Positions 33,640 through 47,240 of a stretch of DNA of 64,000 nucleotides are shown in pieces. The stretch covers positions 61,832,789-61,896,788 of the forward strand of contig JAVHZZ010000003.1 of NCBI GenBank assembly GCA_036250195.1, read 5' to 3'. The notes beneath the pieces were generated by a model, which was not told where the DNA came from, searched no databases, and saw nothing but the letters and a program-made list of their open reading frames with translations. The first letter of the stretch is position 1; every line of letters begins with the position of its first letter. This DNA is from Mixophyes australis (Eukaryota; Chordata; Amphibia; Anura; Limnodynastidae). A program made the position numbers and the translations under genes.

Positions 33640-34835
33640 ACCCCCCATTCTATCTGGCCACACCATTAAAATTACAGACAATTGAAGTGAATAGCATTGA
33701 TTGTCTCGTTACAATGGCACCTATCAAGGGGTGGGATGTATTAGACAGCAAGTGAACAGCCAGTTCTTGAAGTTGATGTGTTGAAAGCAGGAAAAATGGG
33801 CAAGCGTGAGCATCTGAGTGACTTTGACATGGGCCAAATTGTGATGGCTAGGCGACTGGGTAAGAGCATCTCCAAAACGGCAGGTCTTGTGTGGTGTTCC
33901 CGATATGCAGTGGTTAGTACCTACCAAAAATGGTTCAATGCAGTGCGACAGGGTCATAGGCTCACAAGGCTCTTTGATGCGCATGGGGAGCGAAAGCTAG
34001 CCTCTCTGGTCCAATCCCACACGACCGCTACTCTAGCACAAATTGCTGAAAAAAGTTAATGCTGGATATGATAGAAAGATGTCAGAACACAGTGCATCAC
34101 AGCTTGCCGTGTATGGGGAACACGCAGACCGGTCACAGTGACCCTGCTATCTCTTGTCCACCATTGAAAGCGCCTACAATGGCCACGTGAGCACCAGAAC
34201 TGGACCATAGAACAATCAAAGAAAGGTGGCCTTGTCTGATGAGTCACTTTTTTTTTTTTTTTTTTACATCTTTTTGACGGCCGGGTGTGTGTACATCGTT
34301 TACCTGGGGAAGAGATGGCACCAGGATGCACTATGGGAAGAAGGCAAAACGGCAGTCATTGTGATGCTCTGGGCAATGTTCTGCTGGGAAACCTTAGGTT
34401 CTGGCATTCATGTGGATGTTACTTTAACATGTACCACCTATCCAAACGTTGTTGTAGACCAAGTACACCCCTTCATGGCAACGGTATTCCCTGATGGCAG
34501 TCGCCTCTTTCAGAAGGATTATGCGCCCTGCCACACTTGCAAGAAATTGTTCAGGAATGGTTTGAGGAACATTACAAAGAGTTCAAGGTGTTTACTTGGC
34601 CTCCATATTCCCCAGATCTCAATCTGATCGAGCATCTGGGGTATGTGCTGGAAAAACAAGGAGGCTCAACCCCACAACTTACAGAACTTAAAGGATGCTA
34701 ACATATTGATGCCAGATAGCACAGGACACCTTCAGAGGTCTTGTGGAGTCCATACCTCGATGAATCAGAGCTGTTTTGGCAGCACAGGGGGGCCTTCAAT
34801 ATTAGGCAGAAAGACTTAATGTGACTGATCTATGT
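33640..34835 (+). mobile_element. Decayed Tc1-type transposon, second family
   Basis: Sequence between roughly 33640 and 34835 follows a widespread fish/frog Tc1-like element from its 5'UTR ('cctatcaaggggtgggat') to the 3' end ('tattaggcagaaagact'). TIRs are too worn to define borders or the TA TSD. It differs from the Tc1 at 22823 in both protein and termini. Confidence 0.85.
33796..34800 (+). pseudogene. Tc1-like transposase relic
   Basis: The frame starts [20 protein letters not shown], continues through an HTH region with [20 protein letters not shown], and shows the [11 protein letters not shown] and AQIAEK motifs. It breaks at about 34059. After a gap in frame, the catalytic segment appears at 34226-34627: SDESLF, VIVMLWAMFCWETLG, HPFMATVFPDGSRLFQ, and KDYAPCHT where DNAPCHT is typical. 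The Asp is kept and Asn becomes Tyr. A T-run of about 20 (34247-34265) expands the sequence after SDES. The C-terminal NPIEH-type block (ctcaatctgatcgagcatct) survives in another frame near 34617. Multiple frameshifts make it inactive. Confidence 0.92.
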
Positions 34836-36670
34836 GTATGTATCTAATATATAAATGCTTAGTGGCGTCTGTCTGTCTGTGTGTGTGGAAAAAAACAAAC
34901 AAGTTGCAGCGCCACCTGCTGGGCAGAGTTATACACTGACCTACTAAATTCTTAGTGTGTGTGGGGAAAAAAATTCAAAAAGGGCTGAAATTTGGTAGCG
35001 CTCAAACTCATTTTCGTGAGGTAATTTTACCTCATGAACACACATTAAAAAGAGCGCTTGCGTCTGGAAGTAACGATCTTCCCCTGTGGAGGCCTGGGCT
35101 AAGCCCAAATGCATGACAAGAACCTTTTTAAGACCTTAAGTATCTTGATTTGACTAGAATGCATGAGTTTCATGCATGGGTTAACTTGTATGTATATATA
35201 ATTTAAAATTGGTATCATTTTGAAATGGATCTACAGCACAATCAGTTGTTAAATCTGTACTGCCACCGGCATTTTAGTAACCAGATTTCCCTAGCAGAGC
35301 CCCTGAGGGTTCCTTCATGTAGCTGTTTTCCTGGGCTCCTGTGGTTATTTCCACAGCCCCAGACGAAAACCAGGACTATGTTGGGGCTCTTTTGAGATTG
35401 CGGCTTCTGATTTGGTACCCTCATCTGCATTTCTATTCTAAAGTGGAAAACTAAATGAAATGGTTGGGCTTGTTTTACAGAACCGGAGGATCCCCAAGAA
35501 AACGGGCTTCAAGGAGCAACCCCTGAGGCTGCGTTTGTGGGCATGAACATGTTGGTACAATGTTGGCAGTAGTACAGCATTAGGTTGTGTGCTAAATTTC
35601 ATTATATACAGCAATATAAATTCAAATGTACACTTAAAAGCTCCTTGGGAGGATTGGTAATCCAGAAACTCCTTGCTGTACACTGCTTCCCTTGCTTGGT
35701 TCTGGTGAGTGAGACTGCTGTCTATTCTTGGATACATGTTCTCATTAATGCTTTTGTTTAAGATACATTTGGTGAGTGCAACTTTCAGTGACTGTTTTGT
35801 ACTTAAAAATGGCTACTAATATATTTTTGCACGCTGATTATTACATGGCACTTTGCTGGTCATAAGAATTCTCTTTAATTGAGAGTATTTTAATGTTCTA
35901 CCTAAGTAACACTTTTTGTTCTTTAATTCCTTACTATTTATCCAAGAGCTGTTGAATAAGCTATACCAACCACACACTAATGGGAATGTCCACTACAACA
36001 GAGCCGCAAAACTTAGCCTAGTGCTTAGTGGCAGTATGGACGCGGTTCCTTCTCTAAAACTGCCATGGTTGATTGTGTACAGGTGGCTGGTTGTGCCAGT
36101 ATTATATTCACCAGATTACTATCTGAGGGATTTACAGAGGGTGGTGACACTGTTTAGTGTATGAGAGACAACTGGGAGCAGCCGACATAGTGCTCTGTAA
36201 GTGCTCATGGCAGCAGTTTAGTGAATACAAAGACTATAGTGATGTTAGTTATGCCTTTGAAATGGGGGCACTGACTGGTTTATGAGTGGGTACTAGATAT
36301 TTAGGTGGTACTGCCCTCTAGGGCACAGGCTGGTGTCGTTATTGGTACTTGTATACTGTACTGCCGGGCAACGGCTGGTTTCTGGAGGTGTTACTACACT
36401 GTGGTAACAGGGATAAATTGAGGTCATGCTGGTATACTGAGGACGACATTGGTGCTAGTCTATTTCACTAACTGGTTATACTATACAGGTTATCTTGGCT
36501 GTATAATATGTTTTGCATGTTTTTGTTGGTGCACTGCAAATAGCTGACTCCTAGATTTGTCCCCTGCTCCTAACTTACCATGAAGTACACCCAGGCCATA
36601 AAAGCTGTGGGAGAAAATATCCTTAACATCCTCGTTAAGATCAGTTATCATACCTTTCCTATTGCTGTGT
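34836..36670. other. Unassigned intronic interval
   Basis: Starts with 'tatataaatgcttagtggcgtctgtctg'-like sequence and a 'gcgccacctgctgggcagag' phrase that looks like part of an unclassified dispersed repeat. A Helitron-type origin is possible but not demonstrable. The rest is AT-rich without genes. Confidence 0.35.
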
Positions 36671-37229
36671 GAATCTGGGTACACACTACAGGGTTTTCGT
36701 CCAATAATCGGCTTAACCAGCCGACATACGACCGCTCGTTCGAAAGTCTGGTCAGTATGTGTAGTGACACGATGGTCGAAAGTCTGCCCAAATGGAAGAC
36801 TGTCGCCTTATTTGGTTGGTCCTACCGTTCAATATTTTCTTTCCAATCTCCTTTCCATTGTGTTGTGTGTGTATAAACTTCCGACCGATCCACGACAATC
36901 CTCCGATGCTTTCTTGACCCGGGACTTCGTTGGGGGCGTGTGTATGTAAATTTGTGATCCTGTACCTATCCCACGTGGTGCGGTATCTACACATCACTGA
37001 CTTGTTTTGTATACATGTGTATTGCACCTGTCTGGTTGCAGATCATTACTTGTGTAAAGCACGTACCCTTTGCATCTATATTGGGAATCCAAATCCTATT
37101 TACCCTTTTTATAAACTATTTAACTTATACAGTCTCATTAAACTTTAATATTTGTAAAATACCCAGAATAAACCACACAAGTGTCACTGCAACAGTTTTA
37201 TTGTAGAATGACAAGTGAAAAAAATAGTA

Positions 37230-38311
37230 TTACACTTTAAAGGTGCTAGTGGTTTGTGGCAGAACAGTTCCAAACAGCATACTCATCTCAACAAATTTAT
37301 TCTCAAGGTTTTTAATATTTTTTTTTTCTTGAAGTCGCTTATGTTCCCTTTTGATTGCTTTAAAATAATCCTGGAGCTTTAGAACGTTTGTTTCTCCCTC
37401 AGAACGTTGACGATGGTATCTACGAAACAAGGTAATTAAAAATGTTTAGCATTAAACTTCTATATCTAATAAAGTTAACAAAAGTCTTAATCCAACACCA
37501 GAAATAGTCTTATTTTCTCACCTTGCACACTGTTCGAGATCAGTTTATCTTGTGGTCACTCTGGCACAATTGCAACAATGGCGAGCTTAACCTCCATAGA
37601 TTCTGGTAAACAGACACCATGTTGGTTATTATAACGGTACAGGTATGTGCCCAAAGCATTTAGTTGTCTACACATGTTCATTGAGATACCTTTGTGTATA
37701 ACTTTTTTTATATTTTTGTATTTAACATACATTTTTTCTTGCTTGATAATAGGTGTTACATTGGTTGTATCAGTGGTATATAAACAGGTCTTCTCACTGT
37801 TAATTCTTCTTTCTGACAAAAAAAAAATCTGTTACAAATCAGTCGTTTGCATTGCTTCGTGTGAAACTAGAATGAAATACATAAAGTCCTTAAAACATGT
37901 ACACTACACGTGCTACTCACTACTTTTAATGTTTCTATGACTTCGCTCCAGTCTCCTTTCCCCTTTATTCTTAAGGTCCGGCCACCTCTTCTGAACTTGG
38001 AATTTATTTCTTTTCTTTCCAAGTTTTTCCTTCAGTAATTGCAGTAGTTTTTGCATTAACAGTTCCTTTCTATTAAGTTTTCTGTACTTACGCTTTTGAC
38101 AGTCGTAGTCGTACTGGTTCAATACTTTTACCATCATCTTCACCTCTCTTGGGCTCCTTGGCTTTGCTTTTTTAACTGCAGTAAAAAAAATGTCTTTGTC
38201 TTCTAGAGCATCGCCATCCCCCACCTTCACTTTTTCATCATTTTTGGGGCCTTCCAGCACCATCTCTTACTCTGTTTCCATCTCCATAGCTCCAACCCAC
38301 ACTGACATCAT
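37230..38311 (-). pseudogene. Spliced Myb/SANT-like DNA-binding protein of a DNA transposon (broken)
   Basis: The minus strand shows a gene-like order. A CCAAT box (gattggtcc, about 38391-38399) and TATAAAA (38351-38357) precede ATGATG at 38311. Exon 1 runs 38311-37921. It has an in-frame TAA at codon 15, then an open frame with SPREVKMMVKVLNQY and the helix LLQLLKEKLGKKRNKFQVQK followed by RWPDLKNK, the signature of Myb/SANT-like or trihelix domains. A GTGAGT donor follows. Exon 2 starts after a T-rich tract and cag at 37812, in matching phase (1+2 nt), and encodes SEKTCLYTTDTTNVTPI...HKGISMNMCRQLNALG. It contains a TGA at about 37558 before a strong AAG|GTGAGA donor at 37522. Exon 3 (37419-37230) after a ttcgtag acceptor encodes a charged helix (LKLQDYFKAIKREHKRLQ). 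The exon 2-3 phase does not match without a frame change. Two premature stops make it a pseudogene. Confidence 0.6.
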
Positions 38312-38344
38312 CTTCTCGCGTTCCTCGGCGCCAGACAGGCTCCT

Positions 38345-38400
38345 CTGTCATTTTATACCCTCAGACATGGGCGTTAGTTTCTGCTGTGGACCAATCAGCG
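38345..38400 (-). promoter_or_regulatory. TATA and CCAAT boxes of the transposon gene
   Basis: On the minus strand, gctgattggtcc (CCAAT-type) lies about 40 bp upstream of gggtataaaatgac. That TATA element is 40 bp upstream of the first ATG (38311). Spacing fits a compact RNA polymerase II promoter. Confidence 0.6.
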
Positions 38401-38766
38401 ATGATGCCCGCACAGAATGGAGCATTGTGGGTGATGCCTGTTCGTGTATAATAACCTCGTGTATGGAGATTTTTAACTATAAGAGAGACAGTTTTGTCTT
38501 CTCAGTATGTCTTTTCTTTTTAGGGTCTTGTGGGTGTTAACTATAGTGAAAGCCCCGCATATGTTGCTTCAGTGTGTACGAAATTAAAGTCATTGTTCAC
38601 GGCAACATGGCTGTAAAAAGTCGCTTCTGGAACGGCCGCTCTTCCCTTTGTCTAAAACAAGGCTAGTGTGTATGCAGTCCATGGACCGAGCGATCGGACC
38701 ATCGATTGGATGTAAAATCGATCGGCATAAAAAGCTGGTGGAATATACTGTAGCGTACCCAGATTG

Positions 38767-41700
38767 AGACCTGCAGGAGCTGTAGCAGGATAGGCTTTCA
38801 TTTCAGACTAGGAAATCAATCTTTGCCTGGAACATCTAATAAATATAAACATTTTCTTATGTTTACAGTTTCTCTGTTCTCATTAGTCAGTAATGGCACA
38901 TGGCTTATTAATTCTTCCCTTATCTTGTTCTCATTTGCATAATGCACTGTTGTCTTTAAAGATGACTGAGACAAATCATTAAATGGTAAGTATTAGTGAC
39001 CTTGCACAGAACTTTCATGTGATGTCTTGCCATAGACCCACTTACAATGTGGCTTATTGAAAAGATCATATTTTTTTTCCCAAAAAAGAAATAGGATGTG
39101 TTTTAATAAAATGTTGGTTGCTAGAACAATGATGTACTTCTGTTTCCAGATTGGGGGAGAAACATGCATGGTTTATAAAGTTGCAAGCTGGGGCCTCTCC
39201 TGCCTTCAGCCAGTTTAGTTTCGTAAAGTTTATTTTTATATTGGCTCCCGGGAACTGTGGGATCTGATCACTCTTCCAGTGGGAGTAGTACATTTTAAGC
39301 CAATGGAAAAATCTTAAAGGTGCAGAATAGCCTATGAAAATAAATAGTTTTTGAGCAGATCACATCTGCTTTTAATTTGTGTTTTCTGGTTGTCTTGTAG
39401 ATTTCTGTACAGTTTGTTATTAGAAATCAGTGGTAAATATGTTTCTTGACTCTATGTTCATACTGTATACACCACTTTGTGAGCCAATTGATAAATGAGT
39501 TTAGTTCTGTCTGAGTTTTATGATGTAAGCTTATATGTGAGTCTAGACTGAGTTGTGTAAGGTGGTAAGTGTTGTTTGTTTTATATGGGTAATTTGACCT
39601 TTTTATTTTGTGTATCATAGGATGATGTAGCCTCACTCTAGTAAACTATTTACAGGTTTTGACCCAATCCCCTAATTCCAATGTCGTCTCTATAAAAAAA
39701 ATAAACTAATCAAATAACACCCATTGTGCAGAGATCTTTTTACATAATTTCGTAGTTTGTTTATTGACTACCAGCGTAATGTTTGTACTGAACAGGTCAT
39801 AGTACAGGAACAGTATAATGAAACGGAAGGTAAGGACACTGCTTGCTAGAAATTACAGCATAAGTATGTGAATAAAATCTAAATTATAATGTATAGATTT
39901 GTTTAGTACAGTGAACCAATTACAAGAATTTGGCGGGTTTGAGGCGGGCCTGACCTGCTGTAGGCTACAAATAGTCTTCCTTTGTGGAGACCAAACTTTA
40001 TTGTAATGAGACAATAGCCTTCAAATATCGTGGACATAAAGTTGACACGGAAGATATAGACATGGAGGGTAGGCTGGTTTACTAAAATAGGAATATAACC
40101 AATTTATTTACAGCTTCTGATAAGTGTTACCTGAAAAGGAGTTGCTTTAAGGTGTTCAAATGTGAGGCACATCCGTTCACTCTGGTGCTGCAGCTGCCTG
40201 GTATAATGATCATTTATATCTATGAATCGCTGAGATGTATCTAATACTCAGTGCTGTGTGTTTGTGGTTGGACAACAGGAGACGTTAAATCATGTGATTG
40301 ACAAGTACAATGATCTTTCACTGGCCGATTTCAGACAGTTGCTTTAGGCTTCACTATTTCTGTGCGTAAAAATGTATCTGGTGCACAGTTACATACTTTT
40401 ATGGCATTTTTAAGAGAGAAAAAAAACTGCCGTAAGCTGACATTTTTTTGTTGAAGTTGGTTTACTTATGCAGTATAAACAGTGAAATAGTTGACATAAT
40501 TGTATTTCATTTGTGATAACTGAGCTTGCAGTCTGCTATACAAACAAATGTTTTAACAATTGCCTGTTTATTCAATTGCTTCTGCCGAATGACTAACACC
40601 CATAAATTTTGTCAAAGTCACATGGTCCCATCGTGCAACACATGGTCACATTATGGACGTCACACATTGACCCCTAGGGTTTTTTGTTTTGTTGGTTTTT
40701 TTTAAAGCATTGGCAGGGCAGAGTCTCTTCCATGGCTGCTGTCCTATGTGGGAGAGCTTGCAACAGGGCTGGACAATTTTCCAAGCCCAGTAGCATGTGT
40801 GCCTGAAAAATTACTGCTAGTGCCTAACTTTTTAATACAATTCTCTTGAGGCATATCTTTCTTTTGTCCTTATACAATCCTTCTGGATGCTAGATTTGAG
40901 TAACTGGCTTTGGATAACACTACTATAGTTAAACATATTACAATTTTATATCCATTTTGAAGCACTCTCCAAGGCTCGTTCACCTATCCGCTGTTCATGT
41001 ACTTGTCAGCCGCTTGCTAGCGCCTAAAAGGAACATGAAAAATAAGATGAATGGTGTCTTAATGGGCTTGTTCATTCCCGTGAGTTCTTAAATTCAAGGC
41101 TGCAGTTTTAATGTTGGAGCACAGCGCAACTTTTTTTTTTTCTCCACTTCCCAGCACATGGGTGCAAGAGCCAATCTCGTGGATCCCGCACTCCCACCTT
41201 AGCCTGCTGTATAGCCTTTACGTGGTAGCCGAGCTGCCAGACAGTACTGGTGAGGGGTACATTAAAATCAACCACTGAGCAGACACCTTTAAGCTCAGCA
41301 GCTAGCTTGTTTCCTAGTACTATATGCAGCACATAACACTGTCCTGCTACATATAGGCAGAACATCCGACACACAAATAATAGGGCCTGCAGGGTTATAA
41401 GGCAGCATGACACTGGCCATGTCCATTGAATGCTCTTTTTAAATAGTTGTGTATGGTTTTCAAGTTAAAGTTCTACTAAATCAGAAGGAAATCTTCATGA
41501 TGTAGTAGGGTGAATAAAAAAATGCCCTGTTAACTTCAGTGTATACTACAACATATAACCTGTTACATATCTTGCAAATCCATGTTAAGCAGTTTATCGT
41601 TTTCATGTCATGACCTTTTTCTGTTAGTGTTTTGTTACATTTTAATTGAAAAGTGCCAAGCAGGTCGTCATACTTGTCTGCAGTAGTGAGAAACACTGCT

Positions 41701-44700
41701 ACATGCATTTTATGGGCAGCAAATAACATCCACGTCTGAAAGAAATGTCACCTTTAAACTTGCTGCATGACTGGGAGGGTCCTTCGGGGGTATTTGGCAC
41801 ATACTCTGAGAAGAGAGCACTGTTGGTTGGACTGTTAAAGCCATCAACGTTCTCTTCCCTTTTTTTTTTTTTTTTTTTGTAAAAATCATTACTTTCAAGT
41901 GAAATGCTTTCATATACACAGATCAGTTAATGTAATTGTAGCTGCTTCTAGTAATTAAGGAATAACAATCTACACTGGAAGGCTCCCTTGTTATTACTGG
42001 GAACTTGTCTGCCTCAGTCTTTTGGCCGTTTCCTCCCACCCCCATTGTGGTTAGACAGCCCTGGAGAGCATAGATCTTCTGAGGAGAGCAAGCAGAGTTT
42101 TATCAAAGCTATCCCCATGCTGTACGTGGGTGACCGACTTCCATCTAGTATTTTAGGTGATTGTTGCCTATGTACGAGTCGAGGCTAAGTTTCAGTTTGG
42201 AACTGTTCATTATTCCTTACTAGCTAATAGTTTATGGTGTTACCCCTGACCAGGCTAAATTTCATCTTTTGAGGTTACTTTGAGCTTGTTTACTATTTCA
42301 TAATCTGGTGGTGGCTTTTAGATGTTTTTGGGGAACTTATAGTTCTTTCTTTTAGTTGCATAGTGATTTTTTTTTTTTTTTTAATAAAATATTTGATAGA
42401 GTTGTATTAAAAAATAAGGCTAGAGATTTTTCTTTTATTTAAGTCCAGTGAAATCTTTAGGACTGTCCTCCCATATTGCCAGTACTTCTAGATCCAATGT
42501 GTGCATCATCTATTACTGCACACTGACAGAATAGGAGTTTTTCAGGTCTCGTCTATTACAAAGAGGAGGTCGTAGTGACATCATAGGATTTCTCCTTTGT
42601 AATGCATGTAATGCACCTCCCATAAAATATTACGAATGTTCCAACAGGGAAATGTAATGGCACTAATGTAGAGGATAACCTCTGCTGCTGGTATGGAGCA
42701 CCCAATTACATGACTGCATTTACAGAAGACTGCTCATTGCTGGGAAGGGGAAGAGAAGCTGCCGTGAAATTATGGTACGATTACATGACTACTTAACTAT
42801 GCCACAGAAATCTTATCTTCAACATCTGGACAGAGAGGTAGTGACCATGGTTTGGTAGGTGTCCTAATACACCCCTACACCAGGCTCATTCTTAAGTGTT
42901 CCACTGGTGTTTATTATATATTCGGACATATTAGTGGTTTATGCCATGAGAGAATAATAAAACCAAATTTTGCTTTAACAAACACTTCTAAACATTTTTT
43001 CATCGAAGATCAGCGGTTTGTGAACTTGGCATGTCCGGAAAATGGATACTGAGGTTGTGAAAGTCGCCCTCAGCATACACGAGGATGCCCCGCTTGCTCC
43101 CCAACGTAGTCTGTGCTTTTCTTAATTCCTACCACCACTTCTTCTTTTCTGTTTACTAAGTAATTACATTTAAAGGCCAACTCCAGTTTTAGCAACTTGT
43201 TTAAAACGAGCTTTTCTGAAACCTAAATAACCTTTTCCATCCAGCTTTATGCAGATGACTCTGTGTAAATATCTATTCTATCACTTTTTGCTTCCGGACA
43301 TTGGGTGAATTACATGGTCAGTGTTAATAGATTTGTGCTGGTAGTCTGAATCCTCTCAATTTGATAAGGTAGCAGCAATGGGAAAAATAGTTTTTTACTG
43401 GCTGTCTATAACACACATGAAAAGTTTGTGCTGTCATATTTATGGTATTTATATTAAGTAGGGGTGTGGAAGGGTGTCTACACATAACGCACCAATAATT
43501 AATCTGCACTCTCCCATAGTAAGCAACAGGTTTAAGTTGTTAGACCTTACACACTTAAATACTTATTTTTTGGTTTAAACAGTGACACTTGATTCTACTA
43601 AAGGAAGCAAAGTGATATATTTGTGGGCTCTACTTCTAAACTTTTCATTGTTTTTTTTTTTTTTTTTTTTCCTTCTACTTCTTTTTATGCTTGAGTAATG
43701 TACATGTGTATATTTTATATCCATCACCTTCCTTTTAATCTACTTACCTGTCCTTAATACCTATCCCCAACTATTGCCTCTCCATCCCAACAGTCTTCAT
43801 CACTACCCCACCCCTCCAACCCTACTCCTCCTCATCCTTATTTCCCCCTTATTGTAATCATTCTATCCCCCGCTCATTAATCACACCCTCCTTGGCTCCT
43901 TGGAAAGAATAATGCAGCAGCCTGCTCCCGTGGCACAGATAAGTACTTGTATAATACATATACGAAGACTGAGCACATTTTTATCCGTTGCTTTGATTCC
44001 GCTTCTTTGCTTTAGATGTCCTGAGTCTGCACAGGTTTCCTTGTACGCAATATCCACTATTCTTGGTAGGGATGGGGTAGAAGTTACGGGGAGGGGGGCT
44101 GCTCCTAAAGTTTAGCAAAATCAGTCCAGAATTAAGATTATGTAGCAGACAATCTTATCTCTGGAAAGATCACACTGCATAGTATAAGTTACTGGTACAA
44201 GATAAGTGTATCTCATGATATTGGACCTTTAAAATTAACCCACCAGTGCCAGAACAATGGAGTGTTTTTAGAGAATATAAGACCCTTAATTTCATCACCA
44301 GTGAAAGTAATCTTATCTGTTGAGATCTCAGTACTGCTCTATTTGGGGCTAGAAATGTAATCGGACATGCTGATATATTGGATTGACTGACATTAGTAGG
44401 AGCATTCGGTCATTAGCTGACTTTGCTACATCGGAGTCTGCAACTTGCACATTTCCTCTGAATAATGGCCCATAAATGACCATTTGACAATTCAGTTGAA
44501 TGATCTGCTTGTGACGGGCCAGCATTAAATTGTGAAGAAATAGAAATAAGTAGTCTTGCTCCACAAAGCAGTGTCATTTGTGTACTAGGAGTTGTTGGTC
44601 ACTGCCAGCCTTAGAGTATTAGATTTCTGCTGCAGACTCTGCCCATAATTAACTGCCTCATTGTCATTTGATTAAGAAAAGCAGTCTTGTTTGTTTTACA

Positions 44701-47240
44701 ACTTTAAGAATGCTTACACTGCAAATGCCACGTAACACAAACCGTATTTCAGAAACATTTTGTCATTATGTGCAATAAGAAACAGCTGTTACAGTCGCCA
44801 CTCAGACGAACAGTAAACCTGCAATTCCAGTTAATACAATATTACGTCCTCTTGCAACATGGAAAAATATGTAGAGATGTCCCCCATTCCGTGACCGTGC
44901 TTGTTAGTTGCATTTACATTTGCTATGCCACAGAGTGTTAGCTATTGCCATCAGCCATTTCAGATTGAAGCCACGTTAAATGTTCATTAGGCAATTTCGT
45001 CATTGTGCAAAAAAAAGTAGCCTGAAATTGAGGTGTGACATCACCAAATCAACTTTCCTGAATGATTAACGTTTATTCACGTGAATGTTATCAGTGCTCT
45101 TGTATAAGACATAGGCCAGAGGGCTTTATCCATGGGCAAAAGCTTCTGTTGCAATAAGCTCCTATAGTAGGGTTTTGTGTTAACCACCTTGTGTTTTCTA
45201 TGGGCTTTTCCTATGTGATATGTTGGTATGCACACTCATTAATGAATGTGATTGTGTCCGGAGTTGGAACATTTTACAGAAACATAAAACATACCTAATG
45301 AGGCATGTCAGTCTTCATGCAGGAAGTTGTGAAACAGTGAGCCATGTGAGGCCATTCCCACAAATGTGCAGGCTCACATATTGCACGTGCTCTTGCATAA
45401 TTCTACGTGCCACTGACAGCTGGTGGGTGTGATGACTGTGGAAGAAAGGTTTAGCATGTTATATACAGTGTTCAAACGGGATGCTCTGTTTGTACAGGCA
45501 GTCATACTCGCTTTACCATATGATGCCACCAGTGACTACCTATAGAAGTCAGACTTGCAGGGTTGAAGGTGTTAAGATGTCCAAGTATCTGGTGAACGCA
45601 AATTTGCTCTAATGCTCTAACGTTTCTAGTAACTTAGCCGTTGGCTGATCGTCACATTTTCTTTTTTATTTTTTCCTTGTGTTTGCACAAAAGATTAGTA
45701 ATTTGCACGTATTTTTCAGAAAGCTTTTTTGTTTACAGTTAAGTGAACTTAAATAAAATATATTAATGAATAGCCTTAAGAGTAAATGGTTTATGGTGTG
45801 TTGATCGAAGATGTGTTTCCTGCTGCTAATGAACTCCAGACTGAGTGAAGTCAGACTTCTTGCTGAGATTAATATCCACGTGTCCATGATGAAACCATTT
45901 CCAATGAACGTTGATTATTTTTGGTTTGCAGCTGTAAAAATTGACTTCTAGTTACTCTGGACATTTTCCCATAATCCAGAAGAAAATAATGCATCGGATC
46001 CCAAATACAAAACCGTTTACAAAAACACTTTCCTTTTTGTGTTAAAGTACTTTTTACATAGTTCCCTGTGCGCAATTTCTGTGGGGGGGGGAAGGGGGAA
46101 CCAACTCTCCCACTTTAATAGTCAAGGGGCTGTGACAGTGAGAGACAGCCACCTGTGGGTGAGCAGAACGGAGCACAGAGGACACCAAGACAATTCTCTA
46201 TCCTGGTTTGCGCAAAGGTGACATAATGGGACTATATTCTTTCACGTACACTACATTGGTAACCATGTAAAAAGAGCTATATATATATATATATTTGTCA
46301 CCATAGTTTATGAATGAATCTTTAATGTGAATGGACATAGTGAGCAGCTTGATGGATGGTATATTTATTTTGCCTGCCCTTTAAGCTCATTTACCAAAGT
46401 AAATACAATATCTGATCACTTACAGTCATTAAGCTGTCAAATTAAATCAAATCATAAAACTGGGATGTCCATGTGACATTATTTTGTAAGATGTATTTGC
46501 ATAGTGCCAGAATACTCACCAGTGCGGTCCGGTTGGCTTATTTTACCTTCTATCTCACTTTGCTTTCCAAATACAATAAAATAATGTAGTGTGGTATTTG
46601 TCCATTTACATCAATTTTGTTAATCTTGGTTTAAGCAAAAATCAAAGCATGTGTAATTGGTGGCTTTTATTTAAAGTGAAAAATATAACATTTTCAACTT
46701 AATGAAATAACAATTAATTGCTATGTTCGTTTTATTTAATGTCTGATTTTAAATAGTGGTAGAGATAACGGGATAAATCTGTTTTGCATAGCATACACCT
46801 TGAGATCTATCAGGTTCGGGAAGCCACACACTGATGAAGTCTAAGTGACAAAATGCACAGGTTTGCCTTTGTGCTGCTGGTGTGGTTGGAATGCACTGCA
46901 AGCACAGCAGAGGGTGAGTGCATAGAAATCTGCTGAAGTGTCTTGACCACTGCAGGCATGCTCGCCGCCAGAGGTGGGCAGAGTTGTTGGGCACCATATT
47001 GGCACAAAGGGGTAGATGCTGTGAGTTTATGTCAAGTAAATGTCCGGCACTGCTGCTAAGCTCCAGGGAAAATTTTACGCTGCTAGTACATGTTTCGGGT
47101 ACTGTTGGTATGTGTTGTGAAAACGCACTTCTAACAAGTTTGTACGTTGGCACAAAGTTTTCCCCCCCTCCCCCGTAGAAGTTTGGTGATTTGTAACCTT
47201 CGAACAAGTATGTCCAACCGTGCTTCCTTACAATTTAGAA
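38767..47240. other. Presumed intron, largely unassigned
   Basis: No exon or bounded repeat recognised. Low-complexity features are poly-T runs (about 41860-41878, 42367-42382, 43650-43670) and a pyrimidine-rich stretch at about 43720-43890. Short open frames show no domain signature. Confidence 0.4.

Larger units (their letters stand above)
36671..38766. mobile_element. TIR DNA transposon carrying a Myb-like gene
   Basis: The left end atctgggtacacactacag and the right end, reverse-complemented, atctgggtacgctacagta, are inverted repeats. TGA lies immediately outside both ends, a possible 3-bp TSD. A 3-bp TNA TSD, GGGTA-type TIR and an accessory Myb-like gene fit PIF/Harbinger best, but no transposase is visible in the 2.1 kb, so the superfamily is inferred. 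The element appears to be an autonomous-element derivative that has lost the transposase gene. Confidence 0.6.

Noticed and set aside
38190..38540. 116-codon plus-strand frame
   Set aside because: It is antisense to the promoter and first exon of the transposon Myb-like gene, which has better evidence on the minus strand.
46749..47207. 152-codon minus-strand frame
   Set aside because: No recognisable motif, and overlapped by other open frames on both strands. Treated as chance.
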